Source of the DNA: Microbacterium enclense
GTDB taxonomy: Bacteria > Actinomycetota > Actinomycetes > Actinomycetales > Microbacteriaceae
Length of the DNA: 48,416 nucleotides
Direction of reading: 5' to 3'
Assembly: GCF_004022425.1 (NCBI RefSeq)
Contig: NZ_RBZY01000029.1
Coordinates: forward strand, 1 to 48,416
Below are positions 8,925-16,113 of the stretch, piece after piece. The position numbers and the translations under genes are program-made. The notes beneath the pieces are model-generated. The model searched no databases. It was given only the letters and a program-made list of their open reading frames with translations, and had not been told where the DNA came from. Numbering within the stretch: position 1 is the stretch's first letter; every line of letters starts with the position of its first letter.

Positions 8925-9943
8925 CGCGCCACCTCCTCGACACGGGTGACCGCGCGCAGCTGCGCGATCACGGCATCCACCGATTCGTCCGAGCCCGTCA
9001 GTTCGACCGTGAGCGAGCCGAACGAGCGTTGCTGCAGCGAGCTGATGCCCCCGTACAACAGCTCGAACGTCACGCCGGCGTTCGCCGCGCGCGACAGGAT
9101 GGCACCGATCCCCGCTCCATCGACGACGTCCGCGATCACGATCCGGCCCGGGTGGGCCGCGCGCAGACGCGCGAGGTCTTCGGTGCCGGGGCGGTCGTGC
9201 AGCGCGGTCGAAACGAACGCTCGACCGGTTTCGGAGGTCGGTTCGGCGAACACGTCGAACGCGGTCCCGGTCTCGGCGATCCGTCCGGCGTGGAGGACCG
9301 CGACGCGGTCGGCGATGGATCGCACGACGTCCATCTCGTGCGTGATGACGACGACCGTGACCCCCAGCTCGCGATTGACCCGACGGAGCAGGTCGAGCAC
9401 GTCGGCCGTCGTCGCCGGGTCCAGCGCACTCGTGGACTCGTCCGCCAGCAGGATCGGGGGAGAGGTGGCCAGAGCGCGAGCGATGCCCACCCGCTGCTTC
9501 TGCCCTCCCGACAGCTGATCGGGGTACGCGTGCGCCCGGTCGAGCAGCCCGACGAAATCGAGCAGCTCCGCCGCCCGCTTCTCGCGGTCCGCCTTCGACC
9601 AGCCCGCCACCTTCAGCGGGTAGATCACGTTGCCGGCGACCGTGCGGGAAGCGAAGAGGTTGAACTGCTGGAAGATCATCCCCGTCCGACGGCGGATGGG
9701 GCGCACCTGCCGCTCGGGCAGGGTCGAGATGTCGACGCCGTCGACCACGACCGTGCCGGAGGTCACCCGTTCGAGCCCGTTGATGAGGCGGACGAGCGTG
9801 CTCTTGCCCGCACCGGATTGCCCGATGACGGCGAAGATCTCGCCCGCCGTGATCTCCAGGTCGACGCCGTCGAGAGCGGTGACCGTCGTTCCATCGACGT
9901 CATACGTCTTGGTGACGCCCGAGAGGCTGATGAGCGGCGGCAT
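8921..9943 (-). CDS. metN: Methionine ABC transporter ATP-binding protein
   Basis: A 340-residue ATPase. Walker A is GQSGAGKST (41-49), the signature LSGGQ is at 144-148 and Walker B ILLADE is at 164-169. After the ATPase domain there is a C-terminal extension from about residue 265 (GRIVIADVVDGAG to the end), which corresponds to the NIL/ACT-like domain that lets MetN sense cytoplasmic methionine and inhibit transport. That feature separates MetN from other ABC ATPases. The gene lies 6 bases downstream of metQ and overlaps metI. Confidence 0.94.
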   Translation of the reverse strand: MPPLISLSGVTKTYDVDGTTVTALDGVDLEITAGEIFAVIGQSGAGKSTLVRLINGLERVTSGTVVVDGVDISTLPERQVRPIRRRTGMIFQQFNLFASRTVAGNVIYPLKVAGWSKADREKRAAELLDFVGLLDRAHAYPDQLSGGQKQRVGIARALATSPPILLADESTSALDPATTADVLDLLRRVNRELGVTVVVITHEMDVVRSIADRVAVLHAGRIAETGTAFDVFAEPTSETGRAFVSTALHDRPGTEDLARLRAAHPGRIVIADVVDGAGIGAILSRAANAGVTFELLYGGISSLQQRSFGSLTVELTGSDESVDAVIAQLRAVTRVEEVAR

Positions 9944-9949
9944 GCGGGA

Positions 9950-10900
9950 TCAGGCCCCCGCTTCCTTCTGCGTCTCGATCTGGGTGAGCCAGTCACGCAC
10001 CTGGGCCGGCTCCTCCTCGACGATGCGGGCCGTTCCGCTCGACTCGGACACCACGATCTCGGTCACGCGCGGGTCGTGGTACGCCTCCCAGACCTTCTGG
10101 TACGCGGGGTCGTTCTCTTCGCCCGCGCGCGAGGCGATGATGTTGATGTACGGCCAGCTGTTCGCGTCGGAGGCGTCGACCGAGAAGATCGCCCGGTCGA
10201 TGATCCCGGCATCCGTGGCGAAGTTGTTGTTGACGATCGCGGCGGCGATCGACGGGTCCTGCAGCGCCGGGGCGGTGAGCGAGGCATCGACCGGTTCGAC
10301 GTTCACGCGACTCGTCGCGATGTCGGCCGGGGTCGGGGTCGTCGCGTCGTTCAGCGTCAGCAGACCCGCGGACTCCAGCACCTTGAGCGCACGCGCCTGA
10401 TTGGTGGCATCCTGCGGGATGGCGACGCGGCCGCCCTCGGGGATGTCGGCGACATCGGAGTACTGCTCCGAGTAGATCGGCAGGGGCACGATGAGCGTCG
10501 GCCCGACGACGGCGAGCCCGTCACCGGTGGCGACGTTGTGGTCGGAGAGGTAGTCGATGTGCTGGAAGGCGTTCAGGTCGATCGATCCGTCGGCCAGCGC
10601 CGGGTTCGGCGTTTCGTAGGAGTCGAACGAGACGACCTCCAGGTCGATCCCCTCCTCGGCGAGGATCTCGGCCAGGACCGGCCAGTGCCCCTGCGCCGCG
10701 TCGGTCGTCCCCAGGCGCACGGTCGTGCGCTCGCCGTCGGCGGCGGTGGTGTCGGACGAGCCGAACAGGCGTGGGATCAACAGGGCGCCCGCGACGATGA
10801 CCGCGACGGCGACGATTGCGATCGCGGCGTACAGCCCGCCGCGGCGGCGGGGCTTGGGCGGAAGGGCGGGCCCGGTCGGGCCGTTCGTGCTGTCACTCAT
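9950..10900 (-). CDS. metQ: Methionine-binding protein, NlpA family, membrane-anchored
   Basis: A 316-residue substrate-binding protein of the NlpA/MetQ family, recognised by the GHWPVLAEILAEEGIDLEVV start of the mature domain and the DLNAFQHIDYL and AIPQDATNQARAL segments. Usual MetQ proteins are lipoproteins. Here the N-terminus is a basic stretch (PPKPRRRGG) followed by one hydrophobic helix (about residues 23-45) with no lipobox, and I see no cysteine anywhere in the protein. It should therefore be held by an N-terminal transmembrane helix. ATG 10900 is preceded by GGAGAG. It is the first gene of the operon with metN and metI. Confidence 0.9.
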   Translation of the reverse strand: MSDSTNGPTGPALPPKPRRRGGLYAAIAIVAVAVIVAGALLIPRLFGSSDTTAADGERTTVRLGTTDAAQGHWPVLAEILAEEGIDLEVVSFDSYETPNPALADGSIDLNAFQHIDYLSDHNVATGDGLAVVGPTLIVPLPIYSEQYSDVADIPEGGRVAIPQDATNQARALKVLESAGLLTLNDATTPTPADIATSRVNVEPVDASLTAPALQDPSIAAAIVNNNFATDAGIIDRAIFSVDASDANSWPYINIIASRAGEENDPAYQKVWEAYHDPRVTEIVVSESSGTARIVEEEPAQVRDWLTQIETQKEAGA

Positions 10901-11042
10901 GGTGCTCTCCTTGGTGCATCACCCGGTTCGGGCGTCCGAGTACCGTAGGCAGGGGTGCGCGGCATCCACAATTCGCGTGACGCAGCATGACCGGGTCCGA
11001 CCGGATGCCACGCGTGCACGCCGGAGCGACGCAATCGTCAGG

Positions 11043-11048
11043 TATGCT
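11043..11048 (+). promoter_or_regulatory. -10 box for a leaderless cysteine leader transcript
   Basis: TATGCT ends 6 bases before the GTG of the leader peptide. This is the spacing expected if transcription starts at the GTG itself. No strong -35 can be picked out. Confidence 0.6.
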
Positions 11049-11054
11049 GACGGC

Positions 11055-11081
11055 GTGCTGACCTGTCGCTGTCGTCGCTGA
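11055..11081 (+). CDS. Cysteine leader peptide (MLTCRCRR)
   Basis: A 9-codon reading frame, GTG to TGA, encoding MLTCRCRR with two Cys codons in the middle, 69 bases upstream of the cysteine/cystathionine biosynthetic pair. The GTG lies at the expected transcription start of a leaderless mRNA. The last codons contain GTCGTCG (11071-11077), which can pair perfectly with CGACGAC (11101-11107). A ribosome stalled on the Cys codons would therefore change the fold of the leader. Cys-rich leaderless small ORFs acting as cysteine-responsive attenuators are known in mycobacteria; that this one works the same way is inferred. Confidence 0.7.
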   Translation: MLTCRCRR

Positions 11082-11128
11082 ACGCTCCCGCGTTCCTCTT
11101 CGACGACCCCGTCAGCCGCGCTTCGGCG
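11071..11128 (+). promoter_or_regulatory. Candidate attenuator region of the cysteine operon
   Basis: Three pairings compete here. GTCGTCG (11071-11077) can pair with CGACGAC (11101-11107). GCTGAC in the leader start (11057-11062) can pair with GTCAGC (11111-11116). A small GCGC-TTCG-GCGC hairpin lies just after that. The first two involve codons of the leader peptide, so ribosome position decides which can form. The ribosome-binding site of the next gene follows at about 11139. Confidence 0.5.
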
Positions 11129-11150
11129 CACCGACCCCCAGGACACCACC

Positions 11151-12158
11151 GTGCGTTACGCCCAGAGCGTCGCCGACCTCGTCGGCAACACCCCCCTCGT
11201 CCGTCTGAACCGAGTGACCGACGGTATCGCCGCCACGGTGCTCGCCAAGATCGAGTACTTCAACCCCGGCGGCTCCGCCAAAGACCGGATCGCGGCCAAC
11301 ATCATCGACGCGGCCGAGCGCGACGGGCTGCTGCAGCCCGGCGGCACGATCGTCGAACCGACGAGCGGCAACACCGGTGTGGGTCTCGCGCTCGTCGCGC
11401 AGCAGCGCGGCTACCGTTGCGTCTTCGTCGTTCCCGACAAGGTCGCCGAGGACAAGCGCGCGGTGCTCCGCGCGTACGGTGCCGAGGTCGTGGTCACCCC
11501 GACGAACGTCGAGCCGGACGACCCGAACTCGTACTACAGCGTGTCCGACCGCCTCGTGCGCGAGATCCCGGGGGCGTTCAAGCCCAATCAGTACGCCAAT
11601 CCCAACGGTCCGCGTAGCCACTACGAGACCACGGGTCCCGAGATCTGGCGCGACACCGATGGCGCGCTCACCCACTTCGTCACCGGCGTCGGGACGGGCG
11701 GCACGATCAGCGGCACCGGACGCTACCTGCGCGAGGTCGCCGGCTCGTCGGTGCGAATCATCGGCGTCGACCCGATCGGCTCGATCTACTCCGGCGACGA
11801 CATCCACGGCTACGACGTCGAGGGCGTGGGCGAGGACTTCTGGCCGCCCGCCTTCGACCCCACGGTCGTCGACGCGTACGAGCGCGTGTCGGACGCGGAG
11901 TCCTTCGCGATGACGCGCCGCCTCGCCCGCGAGGAGGGGCTGCTCGTCGGCGGCTCCAGCGGCATGGCGGTGGTCGGCGCGCTGCGCGTCGCGCGCGACC
12001 TCCCCGCGGACGCGGTGGTCGTGGTGCTCCTGCCCGACCACGGCCGCGGCTACCTCAGCAAGATCTTCGACGACCAGTGGATGACCGCGCGCGGCTACGA
12101 CGTCGAGCCGGTGGCATCCGTCCTCCCCGCATCGAGCACCCAGGAGCACTCCTCATGA
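11151..12158 (+). CDS. Cystathionine beta-synthase/cysteine synthase family enzyme, catalytic core only
   Basis: A 335-residue PLP fold-type II enzyme that condenses serine or O-acetylserine with homocysteine or sulfide. PLP-binding Lys44 lies in NPGGSAKDR, the substrate loop TSGNTG ends at residue 76, and the phosphate cup is GTGGT (181-185). The sequence pattern, including EGVGEDFWP and the REEGLLVGGSSG segment, resembles actinobacterial cystathionine beta-synthase more than CysK. Those proteins are about 455 residues with a pair of CBS domains, and here both are absent. The GTG start is preceded by CAGGA, and the stop overlaps the next ATG. The pairing with a gamma-lyase/synthase points to transsulfuration. 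Confidence 0.88.
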   Translation: MRYAQSVADLVGNTPLVRLNRVTDGIAATVLAKIEYFNPGGSAKDRIAANIIDAAERDGLLQPGGTIVEPTSGNTGVGLALVAQQRGYRCVFVVPDKVAEDKRAVLRAYGAEVVVTPTNVEPDDPNSYYSVSDRLVREIPGAFKPNQYANPNGPRSHYETTGPEIWRDTDGALTHFVTGVGTGGTISGTGRYLREVAGSSVRIIGVDPIGSIYSGDDIHGYDVEGVGEDFWPPAFDPTVVDAYERVSDAESFAMTRRLAREEGLLVGGSSGMAVVGALRVARDLPADAVVVVLLPDHGRGYLSKIFDDQWMTARGYDVEPVASVLPASSTQEHSS

Positions 12159-13315
12159 GCACCCACGACGCCGCCCGCGGCTTTGACAGCCTCGCCGTCC
12201 ACGCGGGTCAGGCGTTCGACCCCATGACCGGCGCGGTGATCCCGCCCGTGCACCTTTCCACGACGTACGCGCAGGACGGCATCGGCGGCCTCCGCGGGGG
12301 CTACGAGTACGGTCGCAGCGGCAACCCGACGCGCACGGCGCTCGAGACGCAGATCGCCGCGCTCGAAGGGGGCGCCCGCGCGCTCTCCTTCGCGTCCGGT
12401 CTCGCCGCCGAGGATGCGCTGCTGCGCGCCGCCCTCGTCCCGGGTGACGAGGTGCTGCTCGGCAACGACGTGTACGGCGGGACCTATCGCCTGCTCGCGC
12501 GGGTGCTGGGTCCGTGGGGCGTGAAGCTCCGCGTCGTCGACATGAGCGACCTGGATGCCGTGGCATCCGCCATCGAAGAGCGCGCGCCGCGCATGGTCTG
12601 GGTCGAGACGCCGAGCAACCCGATGCTGCGCATCACCGACATCGCGGGTCTCGCCCGCCTCGGCCACGCGGCCGGGGCGATCGTCGTCGTCGACAACACC
12701 TTCGCCTCTCCGGCGCTCCAGCGTCCCCTCTCGCTCGGCGCCGATGTCGTCGTGCACTCCGCGACCAAGTACCTCGGTGGTCACTCCGACGTCGTGGGCG
12801 GTGCGCTCGCGTTCGCCGACGCCGACCTCGCCGAGAAGACCCAGTTCCTCCAGTTCGCCGCCGGGGCGGTGTCGGGTCCGTTCGACGCGTACCTCACCAC
12901 GCGCGGCATCAAGACCCTCGGCATCCGGATGCAGCGCCACAGCTTCAACGCCCAGGCGGTCGCCGAGCACCTGCTCACCCACGACCGTGTCGCCCAGGTC
13001 TACTACCCGGGCCTGCCGGCACACCCCGGCCACGCGCTCGCTGCGGCGCAGATGAGCGGCTTCGGCGGCATCGTGTCGCTCGAACTCGCCGATGGCGCCG
13101 CCGCGCGCCGCTTCGCCGAGTCGACGCGTCTGTTCACCCTCGCGGAGTCCCTCGGCGGCGTGGAGTCCTTGGTCAACTACCCGGATGCCATGACCCACGC
13201 GTCCGTCCGCGGGACCGAGCTGGCCGTCCCCGACACGATCGTCCGACTTTCGGTGGGCATCGAGTCCGCCGACGACCTCGTGGCCGACGTCGACCAGGCC
13301 CTCGCCGCCCTCTGA
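12155..13315 (+). CDS. Cystathionine gamma-lyase/gamma-synthase (PLP)
   Basis: A 386-residue Cys/Met metabolism PLP enzyme of fold type I. Visible hallmarks are YEYGRSGNPTR (50-60), the DNTFASP segment, and the PLP lysine in HSATKYLGGH (Lys205). The family includes MetB, MetC and cystathionine gamma-lyase, and motifs cannot separate them. With a cystathionine beta-synthase-like gene immediately upstream and a 4-base ATGA overlap, reverse transsulfuration (homocysteine to cysteine) is the most economical reading. I chose ATG 12155 because it is coupled to the upstream stop and has AGGAG in front. Confidence 0.92.
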   Translation: MSTHDAARGFDSLAVHAGQAFDPMTGAVIPPVHLSTTYAQDGIGGLRGGYEYGRSGNPTRTALETQIAALEGGARALSFASGLAAEDALLRAALVPGDEVLLGNDVYGGTYRLLARVLGPWGVKLRVVDMSDLDAVASAIEERAPRMVWVETPSNPMLRITDIAGLARLGHAAGAIVVVDNTFASPALQRPLSLGADVVVHSATKYLGGHSDVVGGALAFADADLAEKTQFLQFAAGAVSGPFDAYLTTRGIKTLGIRMQRHSFNAQAVAEHLLTHDRVAQVYYPGLPAHPGHALAAAQMSGFGGIVSLELADGAAARRFAESTRLFTLAESLGGVESLVNYPDAMTHASVRGTELAVPDTIVRLSVGIESADDLVADVDQALAAL

Positions 13316-13341
13316 CGTTGCGTCGGGGTTCCGGCATCCAT

Positions 13342-13408
13342 CGATAAACGCGTTCCGCCCGAAGAAACGGCCTGTCGAGGCGTTTCTCCGGGCGGATGCC
13401 GTCTATCG
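13342..13408. repeat. 67-nt palindromic element, family A, copy 1
   Basis: It starts CGATAAACGCG and ends GTCTATCG; the arms CCGAAGAAACG and CGTTTCTCCGG pair around an 11-base loop. It is the most diverged of three 67-nt copies (others at 45750 and 46855). It lies between convergent genes, where the RNA hairpin could also end transcription. Confidence 0.75.
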
Positions 13409-13452
13409 CGGGGTCAGCACCGGGATGCTGCCGGCTTTGCGGGCGCCGGGGC

Positions 13453-13478
13453 GCCGAGCGCGCGGGTCAGCGCTCGGC
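13453..13478. terminator. Hairpin at the 3' end of the F420-type reductase gene
   Basis: GCCGAGCGC (13453-13461) pairs perfectly with GCGCTCGGC (13470-13478). The right arm overlaps the last codons of the leftward gene. Together with the preceding palindrome it separates two convergent transcription units. Confidence 0.5.
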
Positions 13479-14102
13479 GGCGGCGAGGTTCTGCTCGAGC
13501 TCCTCGCGGTTCTGGCGGATGCCGTAACCCGGTGTGTCGCGTTCGATCCGCCAGCTGTCGGCGAGCGGGCCGATGACGACCGTGTCGAAGCCGAAGGCGT
13601 CGTAGATGCGGGTGATCAGCGCGAGGCCCTCGTCGGAGTCGCTCGCGGTGGCGAGCGCGCGGCGGTTCGGCGTGCCCGCGACGGAACCGGTCGTGAGGAT
13701 CTCGGCGGCGCCGATGTGGTTGAACGCTTTCACGACGATGCTCTCGGGCAGGTGCTCCTGCAGCAGCTGCGCGGTGGTGGTGCGCTTCTCGTCGAGTTCG
13801 GCGATGTGCCCGTCGCGCTCCCAGTAGTAGTTGTTGGTGTCGAGCACGGTCTTGCCGCGGAGCGGCTCGACCGGGATCTCGCGATACGCCTTGAGGGGGA
13901 CGGTGACGACGACGATGTCACCGGCCTCTGCGGCTTCGTATGCGGTCGCCGCGCGGGCCCGCGCGCCGAGGGCGCTGACGAGGTCGGTCAACGTCTCGGG
14001 GCCGCGGGAGTTCGCGATCACGACGTCGTACCCGTGGTCCACGAAACCCTGTGCGAGGGCCTGGCCGATGTTTCCTGCTCCGATGATTCCTACGGTGGTC
14101 AT
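13467..14102 (-). CDS. NADPH-dependent F420 reductase-type oxidoreductase
   Basis: A 211-residue protein that is almost entirely a Rossmann domain of the F420-dependent NADP oxidoreductase family. It starts MTTVGIIGAGNIGQALAQ and has the NADP loop NSRGPETL. The segment KAFNHIGAAEI resembles the conserved substrate region of this family. Many members reduce other partners, so F420 use is not certain. I used ATG 14102, at the first residue of the fold; the longer frame adds 11 unlikely residues. The TTAGC-TAG-TTAGC sequence at 14157-14169 upstream could be an operator. Confidence 0.85.
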   Translation of the reverse strand: MTTVGIIGAGNIGQALAQGFVDHGYDVVIANSRGPETLTDLVSALGARARAATAYEAAEAGDIVVVTVPLKAYREIPVEPLRGKTVLDTNNYYWERDGHIAELDEKRTTTAQLLQEHLPESIVVKAFNHIGAAEILTTGSVAGTPNRRALATASDSDEGLALITRIYDAFGFDTVVIGPLADSWRIERDTPGYGIRQNREELEQNLAAAER

Positions 14103-14215
14103 ACCGCAACCGAACGAGCGAGACGCCGCGCGCATTCCCGAGATAGACGCAGTGGATTAGCTAGTTAGCAGGACGAGATATCAGTGTCAAGAGGCAGATT
14201 GTTCCGCCCCGGCGC

Positions 14216-14350
14216 GATACTTTTCTCCTGTCGCACCCTCGCGATTCATGGTCGCAGACCGGTGTTCGGGTCACCGTTCCGCTTGACCTGTGAGGGCGAC
14301 GGCCCCCGGTGGACGCGGCTTCGGACCACCGGGGGCCGCTTTCTTTCCGG
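14216..14350 (+). ncRNA. Candidate structured leader or small RNA before the TSUP gene
   Basis: A possible -10 (GATACT, 14216-14221) is followed by about 115 bases with a small hairpin CGGTG/CACCG (about 14261-14277) and then a strong terminator. No gene on this strand precedes it, since the neighbour at 14102 runs left. The transcript must therefore either be a short RNA or a leader that controls read-through into the permease. I could not match it to a known riboswitch. Confidence 0.4.
14302..14348 (+). terminator. Strong Rho-independent terminator ahead of the TSUP gene
   Basis: GGCCCCCGGTGG pairs perfectly (12 bp) with CCACCGGGGGCC and is followed by GCTTTCTTT, one of the few true U-rich tails in the window. 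It stands upstream of a gene and behind a divergent gene, so it most likely acts as an attenuator. Confidence 0.75.
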
Positions 14351-14431
14351 CGTGCTGCTGCCGCCGAAGGTGGAAGACTGATGCGTCGCGGTTCCGAGCC
14401 GCTCCGCCCCCACGCCGAGGATCCCCGCCCC

Positions 14432-15229
14432 ATGACCGACGACATCCGTCCGCGCCCCTCCGCCCGCTTCTACGCCGTGTGCGTCGGAGTCGGCTTGCTC
14501 GCCGGGCTCATGTCCGGCCTCTTCGGTGTCGGCGGCGGCACCGTGATCGTGCCGCTGCTGGTCCTCGCCCTCGGCTTCGACCAGCGGTTCGCCGCCGGCA
14601 CCTCGCTCGCGGCGATCGTGCCCACGGCGTCCGTGGGCGTCATCACGTACGCGGTCGACGGGCACGTGGCCTGGATCCCCGCGCTCATCCTCGCCGCCGG
14701 TGCGGTCGGCGGGGCGCAGATCGGCACGTGGCTGCTCCCCAAGCTCTCCCAGACCGCGCTGCGGTGGGCGTTCGTCGCGTTCCTCCTCGCGGTGATCGTC
14801 AGCCTGTACTTCGTCATCCCCTCGAGGGATGCCGAGCTCGAACTGACGTGGGTCACCGGACCGGGGCTCGTCGCGCTCGGTGTCGTCACCGGCATCCTCG
14901 CGGGTCTCCTCGGTGTGGGCGGCGGGATCATCGTGGTGCCCGCCCTGTTGCTGCTGTTCGGCACGAGCGACCTCATCGCGCGAGGCACGTCGCTGCTCAT
15001 GATGATCCCGACGGCGATCTCGGGCACGGTCGGCAACCTCCGTCGATCCAACGTCGACCTGCGCGCCGCCGCGTGCATCGGCATCGCCGCCTGCACGACC
15101 ACCGCCCTGGGGGCCTCGCTCGCGAAGCTCGTGGACCCGTTCGTGGGCAACGTCCTGTTCTCGATCTTCCTCGTCTTCATCGCTACGCAGATGGCCGTGA
15201 AGGCCGTCCGCGGGCGCCACCAGCGCTGA
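14432..15229 (+). CDS. TSUP (TauE/SafE) family permease
   Basis: A 265-residue membrane protein with about eight hydrophobic segments in two repeated halves. Each half has a glycine-rich motif, SGLFGVGGGTVIVPLL near the N-terminus and AGLLGVGGGIIVVPALLLL in the middle, which defines the TSUP family. Members export sulfite, sulfoacetate or other organic anions; the substrate is not visible. ATG 14432 has GAGGA 9 bases upstream. ATG 14381, also with a good GGTGGA site, is a real alternative and would add 17 residues. The terminator-like hairpin just before suggests regulated read-through. Confidence 0.88.
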   Translation: MTDDIRPRPSARFYAVCVGVGLLAGLMSGLFGVGGGTVIVPLLVLALGFDQRFAAGTSLAAIVPTASVGVITYAVDGHVAWIPALILAAGAVGGAQIGTWLLPKLSQTALRWAFVAFLLAVIVSLYFVIPSRDAELELTWVTGPGLVALGVVTGILAGLLGVGGGIIVVPALLLLFGTSDLIARGTSLLMMIPTAISGTVGNLRRSNVDLRAAACIGIAACTTTALGASLAKLVDPFVGNVLFSIFLVFIATQMAVKAVRGRHQR

Positions 15230-15250
15230 GGCGTCGCGGGAGTGGTCGGG

Positions 15251-15256
15251 TAGACT
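15251..15256 (+). promoter_or_regulatory. -10 box for leaderless hadA transcript
   Basis: TAGACT ends 6 bases before the GTG at 15263, and there is no ribosome-binding site in between. This is the usual layout of a leaderless actinobacterial mRNA. Confidence 0.6.
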
Positions 15257-15262
15257 GAACCG

Positions 15263-15712
15263 GTGCCCGTGAACCCCGAACTGGTCGGTCGTGCCTTCCC
15301 GCCGACCGCGCCGTACCTGGTCGGCCGCGAGAAGGTGCGCGAGTTCGCCCGCGCCGTCTTCGCCGACGCCCCGCAGCACTCCGACCCGGAGGCCGCCCGC
15401 GCGCTCGGCTATGCCGACGTCGTCGCACCCCCGACCTTCGCGATGGTCGTGCAGGACCTCACGCTCCAGCAGCTGCTGGGCGACCCCGATTCGGGCATCG
15501 AGCTCTCGCGCCTCGTGCACGCCGAGCAGCGCTTCCGCTACTCCCGCCCGATCGTCGCGGGCGACGAACTCACCGCGACGCTGTCGGTGACCGGCATCCG
15601 GACTCTCGGGGGCAACGCGATGATCACGAGCGAGGCGGAGATCGTGGATGCCGACGGCGCCCACGTCGTGACCGCGACCAGTGTCCTGCTGGCGGGGGAG
15701 GCCGGCGCATGA
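15263..15712 (+). CDS. hadA: MaoC-like (3R)-hydroxyacyl dehydratase subunit, HadA type
   Basis: A 149-residue single-hot-dog protein of the FAS1-like/HadA group: AFPPTAPYLVGREKVREFA at the start and PPTFAMVVQDLTLQQLL. HadA proteins provide substrate binding, while their HadB partners provide the catalytic residues, which matches the next gene. The pair dehydrates hydroxyacyl thioesters, in mycobacteria for mycolate elongation. This lineage is not known to make mycolates, so the physiological substrate is open. It is the first gene of a coupled hadA-hadB-murB operon and is probably leaderless. Confidence 0.85.
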   Translation: MPVNPELVGRAFPPTAPYLVGREKVREFARAVFADAPQHSDPEAARALGYADVVAPPTFAMVVQDLTLQQLLGDPDSGIELSRLVHAEQRFRYSRPIVAGDELTATLSVTGIRTLGGNAMITSEAEIVDADGAHVVTATSVLLAGEAGA

Positions 15713-16113
15713 GCACCTTCACCGTCGGAGACGTCATCGCCGAACGCTCCGTGCACCTCACGCGCGAGTCGCTCGTCCGTTACGCCGGAGCCTCGGGCGA
15801 CTTCAACCCCATCCATTACCGCGACGACATCGCCGCCGAGGTCGGACTGCCGGGCGTCCTCGCCCACGGCATGCTCACCATGGGCATCGCCGTCGGCACG
15901 CTCGCCGAAGCCCTCGGCGACACCGGCCGCGTCCTCGAGTACGGCGTGCGCTTCACCCGGCCCGTGGTCGTCGACCCCGCCGAGGGCGCCGACCTCCACG
16001 TGAGCGCGAAGGTCGGCGCTGTCGACGACGCGTCCGCCCGCATCGATCTCACCGTGACGCACGCGGGGACGACGGTTCTCGGCAAGGCGCAGGTGCGCGT
16101 CCGGCTGTCCTGA
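15709..16113 (+). CDS. hadB: MaoC-like dehydratase catalytic subunit, HadB type
   Basis: A 134-residue hot-dog hydratase. The hydratase-2 motif with the catalytic Asp and His is visible in YAGASGDFNPIHY near residues 25-37, followed by GVLAHGMLTMG. It pairs with HadA to form the active heterodimer. ATG overlaps the hadA stop by 4 bases and the stop overlaps the murB start, so all three proteins are translationally coupled. The hadAB-murB order is a conserved actinobacterial arrangement. Confidence 0.9.
   Translation: MSTFTVGDVIAERSVHLTRESLVRYAGASGDFNPIHYRDDIAAEVGLPGVLAHGMLTMGIAVGTLAEALGDTGRVLEYGVRFTRPVVVDPAEGADLHVSAKVGAVDDASARIDLTVTHAGTTVLGKAQVRVRLS

Noticed and set aside
10901..11042. A SAM- or methionine-sensing riboswitch upstream of metQ
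   Set aside because: I looked for a long paired leader and terminator on the minus strand and found only a short untranslated region.
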